Assembly (NCBI GenBank): GCA_016707205.1
Contig: JADJHZ010000002.1
Span: 496,001-560,000 of the forward strand
Source of the DNA: Haliscomenobacter sp.
Lineage (GTDB): Bacteria > Bacteroidota > Bacteroidia > Chitinophagales > Saprospiraceae
Direction of reading: 5' to 3'
DNA: 64,000 bases
A model generated the notes under the pieces. That model did not search any database, was not told where the DNA came from, and worked only from the letters and a program-made list of their open reading frames with translations. Made by a program: the position numbers and the translations under genes. Positions 9,157-18,738 of this stretch are shown here, piece by piece (position 1 is the stretch's first letter; the number at the start of each line of letters is the position of its first letter).

Positions 9157-10737
9157 ATGAAAAAAAACATCCTTTTCATTGCATTCGCTTTTATGTTCAG
9201 CGCGGTTTCCCTGTTTGCCCAGGAAAAAGCCAACGAAACACTGAACGACGCCATCCGCAAACACGGCATGGACCAAAGCAAAGTCATGGAGATCGCCGGC
9301 TGGATGACCGACGTCTACGGGCCCCGGCTGACGGGCTCGCCCATGCTGGACAAAGCAACCGACTGGGCTCAGAAAACCCTCAAGGAATGGGGCATGCAAA
9401 ACGTGCATACGGAGGCTTGGGGCCCTTTTGGCCGGGGCTGGGAATTTACCCACTTTGAAATGCATGCCACAGCGCCCAATTACTTCCCCATTATCGCTTA
9501 TCCAAAAGCCTGGTCTCCATCCACTCCGGGTACTGTTAGCGGAGAGGTGGTTTATATTCAGGCCAGCAACGAAGCCGATCTGGCCAAATACAAAGGAAAA
9601 CTGAAAGGAAAGTTTGTCTTCCTGGATACCCTCCGTGAAGTATCGGAATGGATGGACGCTCCGGCCAAACGTCTGGAAGCCAAAGAATTGCTGGATATGG
9701 CCAACGCGTCGGCGCCTACGCCACGCCCGGATCGGGATTATACCCGCCTTGGCGGCTTTTCGTTTAACAACCAACTCTGGAAGTTTCTGGGAGAAGAGCA
9801 GCCGGCAGCTATCATAGACCGCAATTTTAAAGGCGATCTCGGAACGGTTTTCGTTTCTGGCGCACGGGCTGCAGAAGGCCGCGCCCAAGCCAAAGACGCC
9901 AAGATCATCCCTCAGGCGACCATGTCGGTCGAGCATTACAACCGGATATTCCGAATGGTCCAGAAAGGACTGCCGGTGACGCTTTCCATGGAGCTCAAGG
10001 CGGCGTATACCAATCCGGATGAGATGGAGCACAACATCATCGCCGAGATCCCCGGAACGGACCTGAAAGACGAAGTCGTTATGTTTGGAGCGCATTTCGA
10101 TTCCTGGCACAGCGGAACTGGCGCCACCGATAATGCAGCCGGCTCGTCTGTTATGATGGAAGCCGCCCGCATCCTCCTGCAAGTCATCAAAGAAACGGGC
10201 GTTCAACCCCGCCGCACCTTGCGCCTGGCTTTGTGGACGGGCGAAGAGCAGGGACTGTTGGGCTCCAGAGGGTATGTCCGCGACCATTTTGCGGTTACGG
10301 CCCAGGATGGCAGCTTCCAGGAACTTAAACCGGAGCAGGCCAAAGTATCGGCCTATTACAACCTGGATAACGGTACCGGGAAAGTCCGCGGGGTTTACCT
10401 TCAGGGCAATACGGCGGTAGCGCCAATCTTCCGTGCATGGTTGGACCCATTTAAGGACCTGGGGGCCACTACCCTTACACCATCGAATACCGGAGGTACC
10501 GACCACCTGGCATTCGACGCGGTGGGCATCCCTGGATTCCAGTTTATCCAGGATCCGGTGGCGTATTCCACCCGGACGCACCACTCCAACATGGACAACC
10601 TCGATCACCTGGTGGAAGACGACCTCAAGCAGGCGGCTACCGTGATCGCTTCGTTTGTACTGCATTCCGCCATGCGGGATGGAATGATTCCTCGCAAACC
10701 GGCCCCAACGGTTCGGACTACCGGCTCAGGGAACTAA
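9157..10737 (+). CDS. Secreted M28 family zinc aminopeptidase
   Basis: This is a two-zinc exopeptidase, probably periplasmic or outer-membrane associated. The signal peptide ends VSLFAQ near residue 21. A PA-like insert precedes the catalytic domain. Zinc-site motifs are visible: GAHFDSWHSGTGATDNAAG (His and bridging Asp, about residues 310-327), LWTGEEQGLLGS (catalytic Glu and ligand Glu), YYNLDNGTG (Asp) and the C-terminal HHSNMDNLDHL (His). At 526 aa it resembles carboxypeptidase-Q-like M28 proteins of Bacteroidota. It starts 28 bp after the TolC gene but is probably functionally unrelated. A hairpin follows the gene. Confidence 0.9.
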   Translation: MKKNILFIAFAFMFSAVSLFAQEKANETLNDAIRKHGMDQSKVMEIAGWMTDVYGPRLTGSPMLDKATDWAQKTLKEWGMQNVHTEAWGPFGRGWEFTHFEMHATAPNYFPIIAYPKAWSPSTPGTVSGEVVYIQASNEADLAKYKGKLKGKFVFLDTLREVSEWMDAPAKRLEAKELLDMANASAPTPRPDRDYTRLGGFSFNNQLWKFLGEEQPAAIIDRNFKGDLGTVFVSGARAAEGRAQAKDAKIIPQATMSVEHYNRIFRMVQKGLPVTLSMELKAAYTNPDEMEHNIIAEIPGTDLKDEVVMFGAHFDSWHSGTGATDNAAGSSVMMEAARILLQVIKETGVQPRRTLRLALWTGEEQGLLGSRGYVRDHFAVTAQDGSFQELKPEQAKVSAYYNLDNGTGKVRGVYLQGNTAVAPIFRAWLDPFKDLGATTLTPSNTGGTDHLAFDAVGIPGFQFIQDPVAYSTRTHHSNMDNLDHLVEDDLKQAATVIASFVLHSAMRDGMIPRKPAPTVRTTGSGN

Positions 10738-10755
10738 TATTTTGGGCTTTTTTCT

Positions 10756-10792
10756 AGCGGGGTAGCAGGCCGGATCAGCTTGTTACCCCGCT
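10756..10792 (+). terminator. Probable transcription terminator after the M28 peptidase
   Basis: The arms AGCGGGGTA and TACCCCGCT (10756-10764 and 10784-10792) form a 9-bp perfect stem, partly extended inward. They are followed by a T-rich tract (TCTGTTCTTTTCT). The position between the peptidase stop and the next start fits an intrinsic terminator. Confidence 0.6.
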
Positions 10793-10825
10793 TCTGTTCT
10801 TTTCTAATCCATAAATTTTTTCTGC

Positions 10826-12088
10826 GTGAACTACTTCGCTTTTCGGACCGCCACCGTATGGGGATTTTTGTTCCTGAGTTTTTCTTCAGGTCTTTTTGCC
10901 CAGCGCAAAACCCCGATTCCGGCTCCTCCCGTGCCTTCCGTTTATTATCCCGGAAATGGGAGCGACTGGGAAACCCGTTCCCCAGAAGAACTGGGAATGG
11001 ACAAAGTCAAAATACAGGAAGCAGTCTCGTTCGCTATCCAGCAGGAGTCGGAGAATCCCCGGAATATGGAAATTTCCCATTACCAAAGTTTTGGAAAAGA
11101 ACCCTTTGGACAGGGCATCGGGCTGTTCAAAGAGCGCGGATCGCCTTCGGGGGTAATCATTCGCAAAGGGTATATTGTCGCTTCCTGGGGCGAGCCCGAC
11201 CGGGTGGACATGACCCATAGCGTCACCAAAAGTTTCTTGTCGGCCACCGTCGGGTTGGCGTTTGACCGGGGGCTGATTCCCGATCTGCACGCACCGGCGT
11301 ATGCGTCTATGGCGCCCATTGCGGTAATGGACCCAGACCCATTCGCCAACCGGTCTGACCGAATAGGGCAGCCGATGTTGCTGGATCTTTTTGCCACGGA
11401 TCACAACCGCAAGATCACCTGGGACCACCTGCTTCGCCAAACCAGCGATTGGGAAGGGGTGCTTTGGGGAAAGCCGGACTGGGCGGACCGGCCGGCTGCC
11501 AACCCCGCCGAATGGCAAAACCGCCCGCGCAAAGAACCCGGAAGCGCCTATGAATACAACGACGTGCGGGTCAATGTGCTCGCGCTGGCCACCCTGAACA
11601 TTTGGCGGCGCCCGCTGCCGGAGGTCTTGCGGGAATACATCATGGATCCCATCGGCGCCTCACCGACCTGGAGGTGGTTCGGTTACCAGAACTCCTGGGT
11701 GGTCCTGGATGGACAAATGATCCAGTCGGTCAGCGGCGGCGGCCATTGGGGCGGCGGGATGTTTATCAACGCCTACGATATGGCCCGTTTTGGCTACCTG
11801 ACGCTTCGCCGCGGGAACTGGAAAGACCGGCAACTGCTCTCCGAAGACTGGATCGACATGGCCTGTACGCCCACACCCGCTCAGCCCACGTATGGGTTCA
11901 TGAACTATTTTCTGAATACGGAGAAAAAGCTGCTGCCCAGCGCGCCCGAAAAAGCCTTCTACCATTTGGGCAATGGCGCCAATCTGGTGTACGTCGATCC
12001 GGAAAACGACCTGGTGATCGTTGCGCGCTGGATCAAAAACAATGCGATGGATGGGTTGGTGCAGCGGACGTTAGCGGCTATGAAGTAA
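10826..12088 (+). CDS. Exported serine hydrolase, beta-lactamase/class C-like family
   Basis: This belongs to the penicillin-binding-protein/beta-lactamase-like serine hydrolases, which include esterases and D-aminopeptidases. An N-terminal signal (ending SGLFAQ) is followed by the SxxK nucleophile motif HSVTKSF (Ser near residue 132). YEYND occupies the place of the second-motif tyrosine, and a glycine-rich GGGHWGGGMF segment matches the family lid region. The start is a GTG at 10826, supported by the signal peptide immediately after it. The true substrate is unknown; actual beta-lactam resistance is not implied. Confidence 0.82.
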   Translation: MNYFAFRTATVWGFLFLSFSSGLFAQRKTPIPAPPVPSVYYPGNGSDWETRSPEELGMDKVKIQEAVSFAIQQESENPRNMEISHYQSFGKEPFGQGIGLFKERGSPSGVIIRKGYIVASWGEPDRVDMTHSVTKSFLSATVGLAFDRGLIPDLHAPAYASMAPIAVMDPDPFANRSDRIGQPMLLDLFATDHNRKITWDHLLRQTSDWEGVLWGKPDWADRPAANPAEWQNRPRKEPGSAYEYNDVRVNVLALATLNIWRRPLPEVLREYIMDPIGASPTWRWFGYQNSWVVLDGQMIQSVSGGGHWGGGMFINAYDMARFGYLTLRRGNWKDRQLLSEDWIDMACTPTPAQPTYGFMNYFLNTEKKLLPSAPEKAFYHLGNGANLVYVDPENDLVIVARWIKNNAMDGLVQRTLAAMK

Positions 12089-12090
12089 AG

Positions 12091-12106
12091 AACTTAATCT
12101 TAAGTT
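12091..12106. promoter_or_regulatory. Short palindrome upstream of the TonB receptor gene
   Basis: AACTTAATCTTAAGTT has 7-bp perfect arms around TC. It lies directly after the hydrolase stop and 77 bp before the receptor start. It could be an operator or chance; no second copy was noticed. Confidence 0.25.
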
Positions 12107-12183
12107 AATCCCTCAAAGTCCGGAGGAACCCGGGCTTTGGGGTACATTTACTGCATCTACATACCCATTAATTCCTATAAGCC

Positions 12184-14242
12184 ATGCGTTTTTTTCTTGC
12201 ATTCGCAATTATGTTCATAGCCTTTATGCCTCAATTGCAGGCTTCTGCGCCCACTGAACATTTGGGTTTAAGCGCTGGTCCGGCCCAGGATTCCGTTTTA
12301 CGGGACTCGATCGGAGAGGTGGTCGTTATTGCCCAGCGCAGGGAAGAGCGGTTGTTTTTCACGCCGGGCGCGGTAGAGCTATTGAATGGGAAAGCCCTTC
12401 GTGCGAGGCAAGCCCGCACCGTCCCCGAAGCGCTGGTAGCGACTTCAGGGGTGTTTAACCAATCGACGAGCCGCTCGGGTTCGCCTTTTTTAAGAGGATT
12501 GACGGGCAACCAAACCCTGTTGCTGATCGACGGCATCCGGCTCAATAATTCTACCTTCCGCTACGGGCCCAACCAATATCTGAACACCATCGATCCGTTC
12601 TCCATCGACCGGATGGAAGTCTGGAAAGGCGGGGGTTCGGTCGCTTATGGCACCGATGCCTTGGGCGGCACGATCCAGGTACTTACCCAGGAGCCCCGTT
12701 TCTCAAGCGAAGGCGCCGATTGGAGTGGAAGAGCTATCGGGCAGTTTATCAGCCAGGGCATGGAGCAAAGCGGCCGCATGGAGGGAATGTACAGCGGGGA
12801 AAACACCGCGATATTGGCAGGAGCTACCCTGCGTCACTTTGGCGATTTGATCGGAGGGGATACCACCGGCCGTCAAAACCCGTCCGGGTACGACGAGATG
12901 GCCTTCGACGCCAAAGGCAAGTTTCGGTTGGGGGACAACCATTTTCTGACGGTGGCGCACCAGTACTTCCGCCAGGAAGAACAGCCCGTTTTTCACAAAA
13001 TCCAGCTGGAAAACTTCCTGCGCAACCATTTTACCGAACAGCAGCGCCAACTGACGTACGCCCGCTGGCAATACCAGCCCCAAGGGAGCAAAGACCGCCT
13101 GTCGGCCACGATTTCCCTTCAAAATACCATCGAAGGACGGGAAAGCCAGAAAAATGGCAGCTCCGTGCTCACGGAAGAAGAAGACAAAGTACGTACCCTG
13201 GGTTTTTCCATGCAATACGAATATTATCCCGCTCCACATTTCCGACTGAGTTCAGGCGCGGAGCTATACCGTGATTTGGTCAATAGTACGCGGGTGGATA
13301 TCAACCTCATCTCCGCTGGTTTGGCTACCTCCAAGCGCGGGCTATACCCCGATGGTTCCACCCACCTGAGCGCAGCGGTGTATACGCTTGCCACATGGGA
13401 ACTCCCTCAATGGCAGTTCACGGGGGGAGCGCGCTATAATTATTTTGCAATCACGACCAAAGACGAAGCCAACGGGGAAGCAACGATCAAACCCGATGCC
13501 CTGGTCGGTAATTTTTCGGCGCTCTACGGCCTTACTCCAAGGATAATGTCTTCGCCAGCATCGAATCCGCTTTCCGCGCGCCGAATATCGACGATATGGG
13601 CACGCTCGGGATCGTCGACTTCCGGTATGAAGTTCCGCTTTCGATTTGACCCCCGAATCTTCTTTGAACATGGAGCTGGGCTATCGCCACCAATCTGCCA
13701 AAGTTCCAGACCGAAGTACATTTGTTCCGCAACGAGTTGCGCGACCTCATTGCCCGTGTTCGGTTGGGGAATGATTCCATTGCCGGATACCCGGTGTATA
13801 TCAAGGAGAACGTTCAGGAAGGGTATGTCCACGGGGTAGAGGGGGATTTCAACGTGGCCGTTACCTCCAGATGGAATGTTCAGGGCGCCCTTTCCTGGCA
13901 GTATGGGCAAAACGTGAGCCGCAACGAGCCTCAGCGCCGCATCCCTCCGATGTTTGGGCGGGGCGCCGTGTCGTATGCTTATAACGGGATTTCCTTAACG
14001 GCAGAAACCTTGTTCGCCAGCAAGCAAGACCGGCTGGCCGCCGGGGACAAAAGCGACAACCGCATTCCGGCGGGGGCACCCCGGGTTGGGCGGTGTTCAA
14101 TCTTTACGGCGCCTATTCCTGGAACGCCTTTACCGTGCGTGCCGGGTTCTGGAATATCGGAAATGAGGACTACCGCTACCATGGATCAGGGACGAATGCC
14201 ATGGGGCGGAGTGCGAGCCTGGCGATTGAGGTAGGGTTTTAA
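12184..14242 (+). CDS. TonB-dependent outer-membrane receptor, four frameshifts
   Basis: This is a TonB-energised importer of an unidentified ligand (siderophore, cofactor or sugar). The signal peptide is followed by a plug domain (EVVVIAQRREERLFFTPGA, then LLIDGIRLNNSTF and WKGGGSVAYGTDALGGTIQV) and a beta-barrel. The reading frame breaks at four places, each repaired by one base: CC at 13537 (one C short), G at 13643 (one short), CC at 13706 (one extra) and GGGGG at 14072 (one short). The restored C-terminus reads SLAIEVGF and ends at 14242, with the terminal aromatic residue typical of barrels. The pattern suggests sequence error rather than decay. It is tail-to-tail with the SDR gene. Confidence 0.85.
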
Positions 14243-14245
14243 GAC

Positions 14246-14944
14246 CTACCTCAACGACGACAATCCGCCATCCACTCCAATGACTTGGCCGGTGATCCAG
14301 CTCGCCTGGTCGGAGAGTAGGAAGTGCGCCAGGGAGGCCATGTCTTCCGGCTGCCCAATGCGGTTGATCGGATGGCGCTTGGCAGAAGCTTCTATCTTTT
14401 CCGGCGTATTGAGCAGCGCCTGAGCAAGCGAGGTTTGCGTAAGGGAAGGCGCAATCACGTTGACCCGGATTTGTTGGGACGCCAGTTCGGCAGCCAGCGA
14501 TTTGCCCAAACCTTCCACTCCGGCTTTGGCTGCGGCAATGGAACTATGGAAAGCCATGCCGGTTTTTACCGCTACCGTGCTGAACAACACGACACTGGCC
14601 CCTCCGGCGCGTTTGAGCCGGGGCAGGCAGTATTGGATAAGCCGAACAGCGCCGATCACGTTCTGCCGGAAATCCGCGATAAAATCCTCCTCGGTTAGCC
14701 GGTTGATGGTTTTCAGGGTGATACTTCCGGGGCAATAAACCAGCCCATGCAACGCGTCTGGTAGATCCTGGAGGGCTTCCAGAGGATCGTTTACTGCATC
14801 CAGGGAAACATGCCGGGTTTGAAGGGCTGCCAGTTCTGGCGTCAGGGTGCGGGATAGCGTAAACGTGGAATATTCGGAAATGGCCAATTGAGCAAGACTC
14901 AACCCAATTCCTTTGCTTGCTCCTACGATAAGGATGTTTTTCAT
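14246..14944 (-). CDS. Short-chain dehydrogenase/reductase (SDR)
   Basis: This is a classical NAD(P)-dependent oxidoreductase of about 232 aa. The cofactor motif GASKGIGLS lies at the N-terminus. The substrate region and C-terminal WITGQVIGVDGGLSSL are typical of FabG-like SDRs. The catalytic serine lies in SVVLFSTVAVKTGMAFHSS. The usual YxxxK reads HSSIAAAKAG, so the active-site tyrosine is replaced by histidine or serine, which could reduce or alter activity. The start at 14944 (ATG before KNILIVGASKG) is preferred over an upstream in-frame ATG at 15031 because it places the Rossmann motif at the normal position. Substrate unknown. Confidence 0.85.
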   Translation of the reverse strand: MKNILIVGASKGIGLSLAQLAISEYSTFTLSRTLTPELAALQTRHVSLDAVNDPLEALQDLPDALHGLVYCPGSITLKTINRLTEEDFIADFRQNVIGAVRLIQYCLPRLKRAGGASVVLFSTVAVKTGMAFHSSIAAAKAGVEGLGKSLAAELASQQIRVNVIAPSLTQTSLAQALLNTPEKIEASAKRHPINRIGQPEDMASLAHFLLSDQASWITGQVIGVDGGLSSLR

Positions 14945-15031
14945 GCCGGGTTTCTTTTCGAGCTTAACAAGGGAGGGCGGGTATGGTTTAAAGAAAAGGT
15001 AACTGTTTACCCAGAGTTGGTAGCGCCGCAA

Positions 15032-15879
15032 TCACCACCAGGAGTAAGGGCTATTGAGCGCAATATCGGTGACTTGCCCCTGCAGGAAAGTCCAGGTTTG
15101 GCCGTCCCGGGTGATTTGGACCGACCATTTCAAAGGGACCAGAAGCCCCTGCATGCTGTGGAAATCGAGGTAGGAAAAAGTCCAGGTTTCGGCGCCAACA
15201 GGGCCGGAAAGGGATCGCAGGAGTCCTTCTTCGTCAAAACGCATCGTCAGGGTGGCTGGCGCCTCTGGGTTTGCAAGCTGCGCGTGCAAATCGCCATTAG
15301 GAAGGGATTCCCATTTTAACCCGAGGTTTAGCCAGGAACCGGGGTGCCAGGCCATAAAGCCACAATATTCCAACAACAATTGCTGCTGCAGGGAATTTTT
15401 CCGGGTTGGGCTGCTGGGAGTTGGAAGCCCCCAAATCCTTTCCTCCCAGTTGGCGCTGGAATCCATCAACGTATGCAGAATGGATCTTGTAGCCAAAAAT
15501 ATTGCGTGACATCGGCATACCAGACCAATCCGGCAAATGCCTGATTGTTAATAAAGCATTTGGCTTCCAGAGGGCGCCAAGACTTGCCGGGGCCGGAACG
15601 CAGCGCCCCTTTTTGCCTCATCCGGACGGTCTGCACGGCATGGTGTTCCAACACATTACTCTGTTGGAGGTATCTCTGGAGCGGTTTGGGAAGTTTGTCC
15701 AGGTCTTTTTTCTCCGCTTGCAGGAGGGTATCCGGCGATGGCCGGTTTGCAAACAACTGCTCGGCCTGGTGTTTGGCTTTTCTCCGAACCCAGGCTACCG
15801 TCGTCAGATCGAGAACGGCGATGCAGAAAACAAAAACGAAAAGGATTGTCAGAACCATAGCCTGCAAGCAGGGAATCAT
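15032..15879 (-). CDS. DUF6544-like membrane-anchored protein, frameshifted
   Basis: The function is unknown. A first frame (from 15879) carries an N-terminal membrane helix (MVLTILFVFVFCIAVLDLT), then KLPKPLQRYLQQSNVLEHH and TVRMRQKGALRSGPGKSWRP, which match the start of the DUF6544 (formerly DUF6920) family as I remember it. The middle piece with HSAYVDG (near 15470) lies in another frame, and the C-terminal half (LLLEYCGFMAWHPGSWL) in a third. At least two indels therefore lie between about 15370 and 15490. Together they make a protein of about 280 aa, normal for the family. It is on the same strand as the SDR gene, 87 bp upstream of it. Confidence 0.65.
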
Positions 15880-15949
15880 TTATGGCTTCCCTGTTTGCAG
15901 GTTGCAATTTAACAGTTCTTGGTCAAAGAACCGGCTTTTATGAAAGGCC

Positions 15950-16444
15950 CTATTGTTTGATCACCGGTATCGACAGCTGATTTTTTCCCTGCACATTCCG
16001 GAGAACGATGGCGTACATTCCCGATGGCAACCGGCTCAGGTCGAAAGATCCTTCCAGATTCCCCGATCCTTTAAACGGACGGCGGAAGCCTGGAACGGGT
16101 TTGCCTTCGGAATTGATCACCAGGGCGAGGAGGTTCAGGCCTTGTCCCTGGAGTTCAAGCCGCACCTCTCCGGTCGTGGGATTGGGAAAAACCCGGTACG
16201 TCAGGGTATGGTCAAGATCCTGGACATCCGTGATGACCAGGTCGCCTTGCTGGAAACCCTGGGTAACGATCAAAGCGCCGGAGGCAGCTGTGGCAGTAAC
16301 CGGTTCCCCAACCGTAAAGTCCACTTGTAACGGGCCAACGATCCTGGAAGCGCCTGCGCTGGCGATCACCTTACGATCTATGGTTTGCGCATGGAGGGCG
16401 CCGGGCGCCAGGGCAATCAGTAAAAAAAAGATCCAGCGGGACAT
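15950..16444 (-). CDS. Secreted protein with type IX secretion C-terminal sorting domain
   Basis: This is a 164-aa exported protein. A signal peptide ends APGALHAQ. A short beta-rich segment follows (IASAGASRIVGPLQVDFTVGEP, GALIVTQGFQQ), of a kind often seen before sorting domains. The last 75 residues are a T9SS type A sorting domain: YRVFPNPTTGEVRLEL, LSRLPSGMYAIVL and a final SIPVIKQ. It lies 2 bp downstream of the S74 protein gene, so the two are almost certainly co-transcribed. The role may be surface attachment of the pair. Confidence 0.8.
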   Translation of the reverse strand: MSRWIFFLLIALAPGALHAQTIDRKVIASAGASRIVGPLQVDFTVGEPVTATAASGALIVTQGFQQGDLVITDVQDLDHTLTYRVFPNPTTGEVRLELQGQGLNLLALVINSEGKPVPGFRRPFKGSGNLEGSFDLSRLPSGMYAIVLRNVQGKNQLSIPVIKQ

Positions 16445-16446
16445 AG

Positions 16447-18453
16447 CTATTGTTTTTTCGGTTGAGCAATGGCTTTTTCCAGGGCTTCGATGCGTTGCAG
16501 GAGTTGGTCGATCGTCTTTTGCTGTTGTTCGATCAGTTGCTGTTGTTCCTGAATGGCTTTGATGGCCAGGATGCCAAAGCCCGAATAATCCATCGTATAC
16601 ACGTCTCCTCCTCCGTCGCCTCCATGCTGAACGAGTTCGGGGAATAGCCTGGCAACATCTTGCGCAAGGAAACCCAGCGTTTCAGGTGAATTGGACGGTT
16701 GTTCGAGGAAGCGGTACCGTTTGGGTTGGAGTTTTAAAACGGCATCCAGCGTAGAGCCCATAGGCTGGATGTCTTTTTTCAGGCGTTCGTCGGAGGTAGG
16801 GGTGTAAACGCCTGTGCCGTCGTTAAACGAGCCTTTAAGCGTATTTTTGAAATACAATTCCAGGTTTCCGGTGGTATTTTGAACATAAAGGTTCCAGAAA
16901 TTGCCGTTGGCGCCGGCGTTTTGCAACCGCAGGCCCATCCGGCCGCTTTCGGTGGAAAATTCCTCGATCAGCCGATGTACCAGATGCAGATCGCTGATTG
17001 GGGAGATTGTCCGAATTCCGACGATTCCTTTGCCGTTGAGACTGAGCACATCCCCGAAGCCGCTATGGAAGAAATTGAGGCGGTCCTGGGTGGAATCGGC
17101 CTGATTGATGCCGGCGATGGTCCAGAAGTTGTCGAAATTCTGATGCATGAAGGTGAGCCGGGTGTAGTCGTTGGAACCGCTCTCCATGAGGAGTAACTGG
17201 GGATCTTTTAGCAAGCTGTTGTGCAAGACTTTTAAACGGCCTTCGGGGGTCGTTGTGCCAATGGAAACCCTTCCTTCCTTGTTAAAGAATATCCGCTGGT
17301 TGGCGCTGGCGCCGGAGAGCTGGCTGCTCAGGATCAGGGATTCGCCTCCATCTCCGGTGGAGAAATACCACTTGTCGCCCCCGGGATAGCCGATTTCCAA
17401 CCGCCCGACGTTGGAATTGACCCGCATCGTGCCGTTGATTTCCAATTTGACGTCGGGGTCAATGACGCCGATGCCCACGTTGCCGTTTCCGGTTGCCAGA
17501 GCCGCGCCTGTTCCGGAAGATTCAAAATAGCTTCCCACCGCGCCATTGGAACCAATCCCGTGAATGCCATATCCGCCCGAAACGTTGGATTGCCCCAGGA
17601 GGCCCGAACCTCCATTAGCGGAAGAATAGCCTGCCACGCCATGCCCCTGGCGGGAGTCGCCAATAAGCGCGGCGCTGGCAGTGGCCGTTCCGGAGTACCC
17701 CAAGCCTTGCCGGCCGTGAATGGCGATCCCGTTTCCGGGGGTTGAATTAATGATTTGAAAGGCAGTTAGATTCGAGCCATTAAGCGTTTTGCTGAATGGA
17801 AGCGTCAACCCTATCCCGTCGAGATCGACCGAACCGCCTTCTTTGGAAAGGGTTAAGATGCTTCCGCGTAGGGAGAGCTGCTGGATTTCATTTAATACGT
17901 CCAAATCGCCGGTGTTGCTAATGGTATTTCCAACGATGCTGATCCCGGGTCCGGGGGCATAGGAAGGGAGCAGCACGCTGTTCCCTTTCGAAATCGTCAG
18001 GGTATTGCCGACAATGCTGAGGTTCTGCTCATCCTTGTCGTTCGCTACGTTTTTGGCGTAAAAAGCGTAGGGTACCGTCAGGAGGTGGGTCGTGCCGAGG
18101 TCGATGAAGCCGGCTCCGGTATTTACCTCAACTTTCAGAAAATGAGCCCCCACGCCCCACTTGATATTCGAAAAGTTACCGGCCGTAGCGACGCCGTTTC
18201 CTACTGCAGCAGAGACCAGTCCAAAATTATTCGTCGTTGCGCTTTGCCTTTCTTCGTACACTTTGGTAATGATCAGGGCGTCTTCCCAAATGCTGAACTG
18301 TAAGGTTACCGGAGTATTGACGAGCGGAGCGCCCGCAGAATTCAGGATAACCGCCTGGTACTGGATCGCTTCCGGAGGTTGGGCTGGCAATAAGAATGGG
18401 CTGCTCCAAAGAATCAGGAGGATTAGCCCAATCCGGGGAGTGGATGTTTTCAT
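16447..18453 (-). CDS. Secreted repeat protein with C-terminal S74 (intramolecular chaperone) domain
   Basis: A signal peptide (ending SPFLLPAQ) precedes an immunoglobulin-like region (IQYQAVILNSAGAPLVNTPVTLQFSIWE) and a long glycine-rich fibre-like body. The C-terminus has the tail-fiber/endosialidase chaperone signature TSDERLKKDIQPMGS, then FLAQDVARLFPELV and a glutamine-rich coiled coil (EQQQLIEQQQKTIDQLLQRIEALEKA). In phage tail fibers this domain drives trimerisation and may cleave itself off. In Bacteroidota such proteins are cell-surface or secreted fibres of unknown function. The start at 18453 is chosen because it gives an uninterrupted signal peptide; an in-frame ATG lies 28 codons upstream. 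It is the first gene of a two-gene operon with the T9SS protein. Confidence 0.82.
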   Translation of the reverse strand: MKTSTPRIGLILLILWSSPFLLPAQPPEAIQYQAVILNSAGAPLVNTPVTLQFSIWEDALIITKVYEERQSATTNNFGLVSAAVGNGVATAGNFSNIKWGVGAHFLKVEVNTGAGFIDLGTTHLLTVPYAFYAKNVANDKDEQNLSIVGNTLTISKGNSVLLPSYAPGPGISIVGNTISNTGDLDVLNEIQQLSLRGSILTLSKEGGSVDLDGIGLTLPFSKTLNGSNLTAFQIINSTPGNGIAIHGRQGLGYSGTATASAALIGDSRQGHGVAGYSSANGGSGLLGQSNVSGGYGIHGIGSNGAVGSYFESSGTGAALATGNGNVGIGVIDPDVKLEINGTMRVNSNVGRLEIGYPGGDKWYFSTGDGGESLILSSQLSGASANQRIFFNKEGRVSIGTTTPEGRLKVLHNSLLKDPQLLLMESGSNDYTRLTFMHQNFDNFWTIAGINQADSTQDRLNFFHSGFGDVLSLNGKGIVGIRTISPISDLHLVHRLIEEFSTESGRMGLRLQNAGANGNFWNLYVQNTTGNLELYFKNTLKGSFNDGTGVYTPTSDERLKKDIQPMGSTLDAVLKLQPKRYRFLEQPSNSPETLGFLAQDVARLFPELVQHGGDGGGDVYTMDYSGFGILAIKAIQEQQQLIEQQQKTIDQLLQRIEALEKAIAQPKKQ

Positions 18454-18711
18454 AGTAAAGAAATTTAAAATGAACAGGAAAAAAGAAACCGTCCCGAATG
18501 GGGGATTTGAGGGAAGCGAAACCAGCCGTTTCGACATTCGGGGCTCATGCGGATGACCCTGGGAACGTGGTGGGAGGGGAATGGATCGAAATAGAAAAGG
18601 GAAATAACGAGGAGAAAAAACGCTTATCCCCTCTCAGGGAATTCAATTTAGCACAAATTGAGTTTCCTGTCAAATCTATTTCATGAATCCCTCGTTCCTT
18701 TTATCAATCCG

Positions 18712-18719
18712 TATCTTCG
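18712..18719 (+). promoter_or_regulatory. Candidate Bacteroidota -7 element for proBA
   Basis: TATCTTCG resembles the TAnnTTTG -7 box and lies 19 bp before the proB start. The matching -33 element is not clear. The rest of the 285-bp gap (18454-18738) holds no ORF or hairpin that I trust. Confidence 0.35.
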
Positions 18720-18738
18720 CGTTCAAGAATTTTAGATC

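Noticed and set aside
9064..10665. A 533-codon open frame on the minus strand
   Set aside because: It is fully antisense to the M28 peptidase, whose zinc motifs and signal peptide are clear, and its translation has no family features. High GC at third positions creates such antisense frames.
10826..12088. Antibiotic-inactivating beta-lactamase
   Set aside because: Only the general SxxK fold is visible; the class C KTG and YxN motifs are not typical, and most such Bacteroidota proteins are esterases or peptidases.
12184..14242. Calling the TonB receptor a pseudogene
   Set aside because: All four breaks are single-base changes that restore the barrel sequence through to its terminal Phe; assembly error is more likely.
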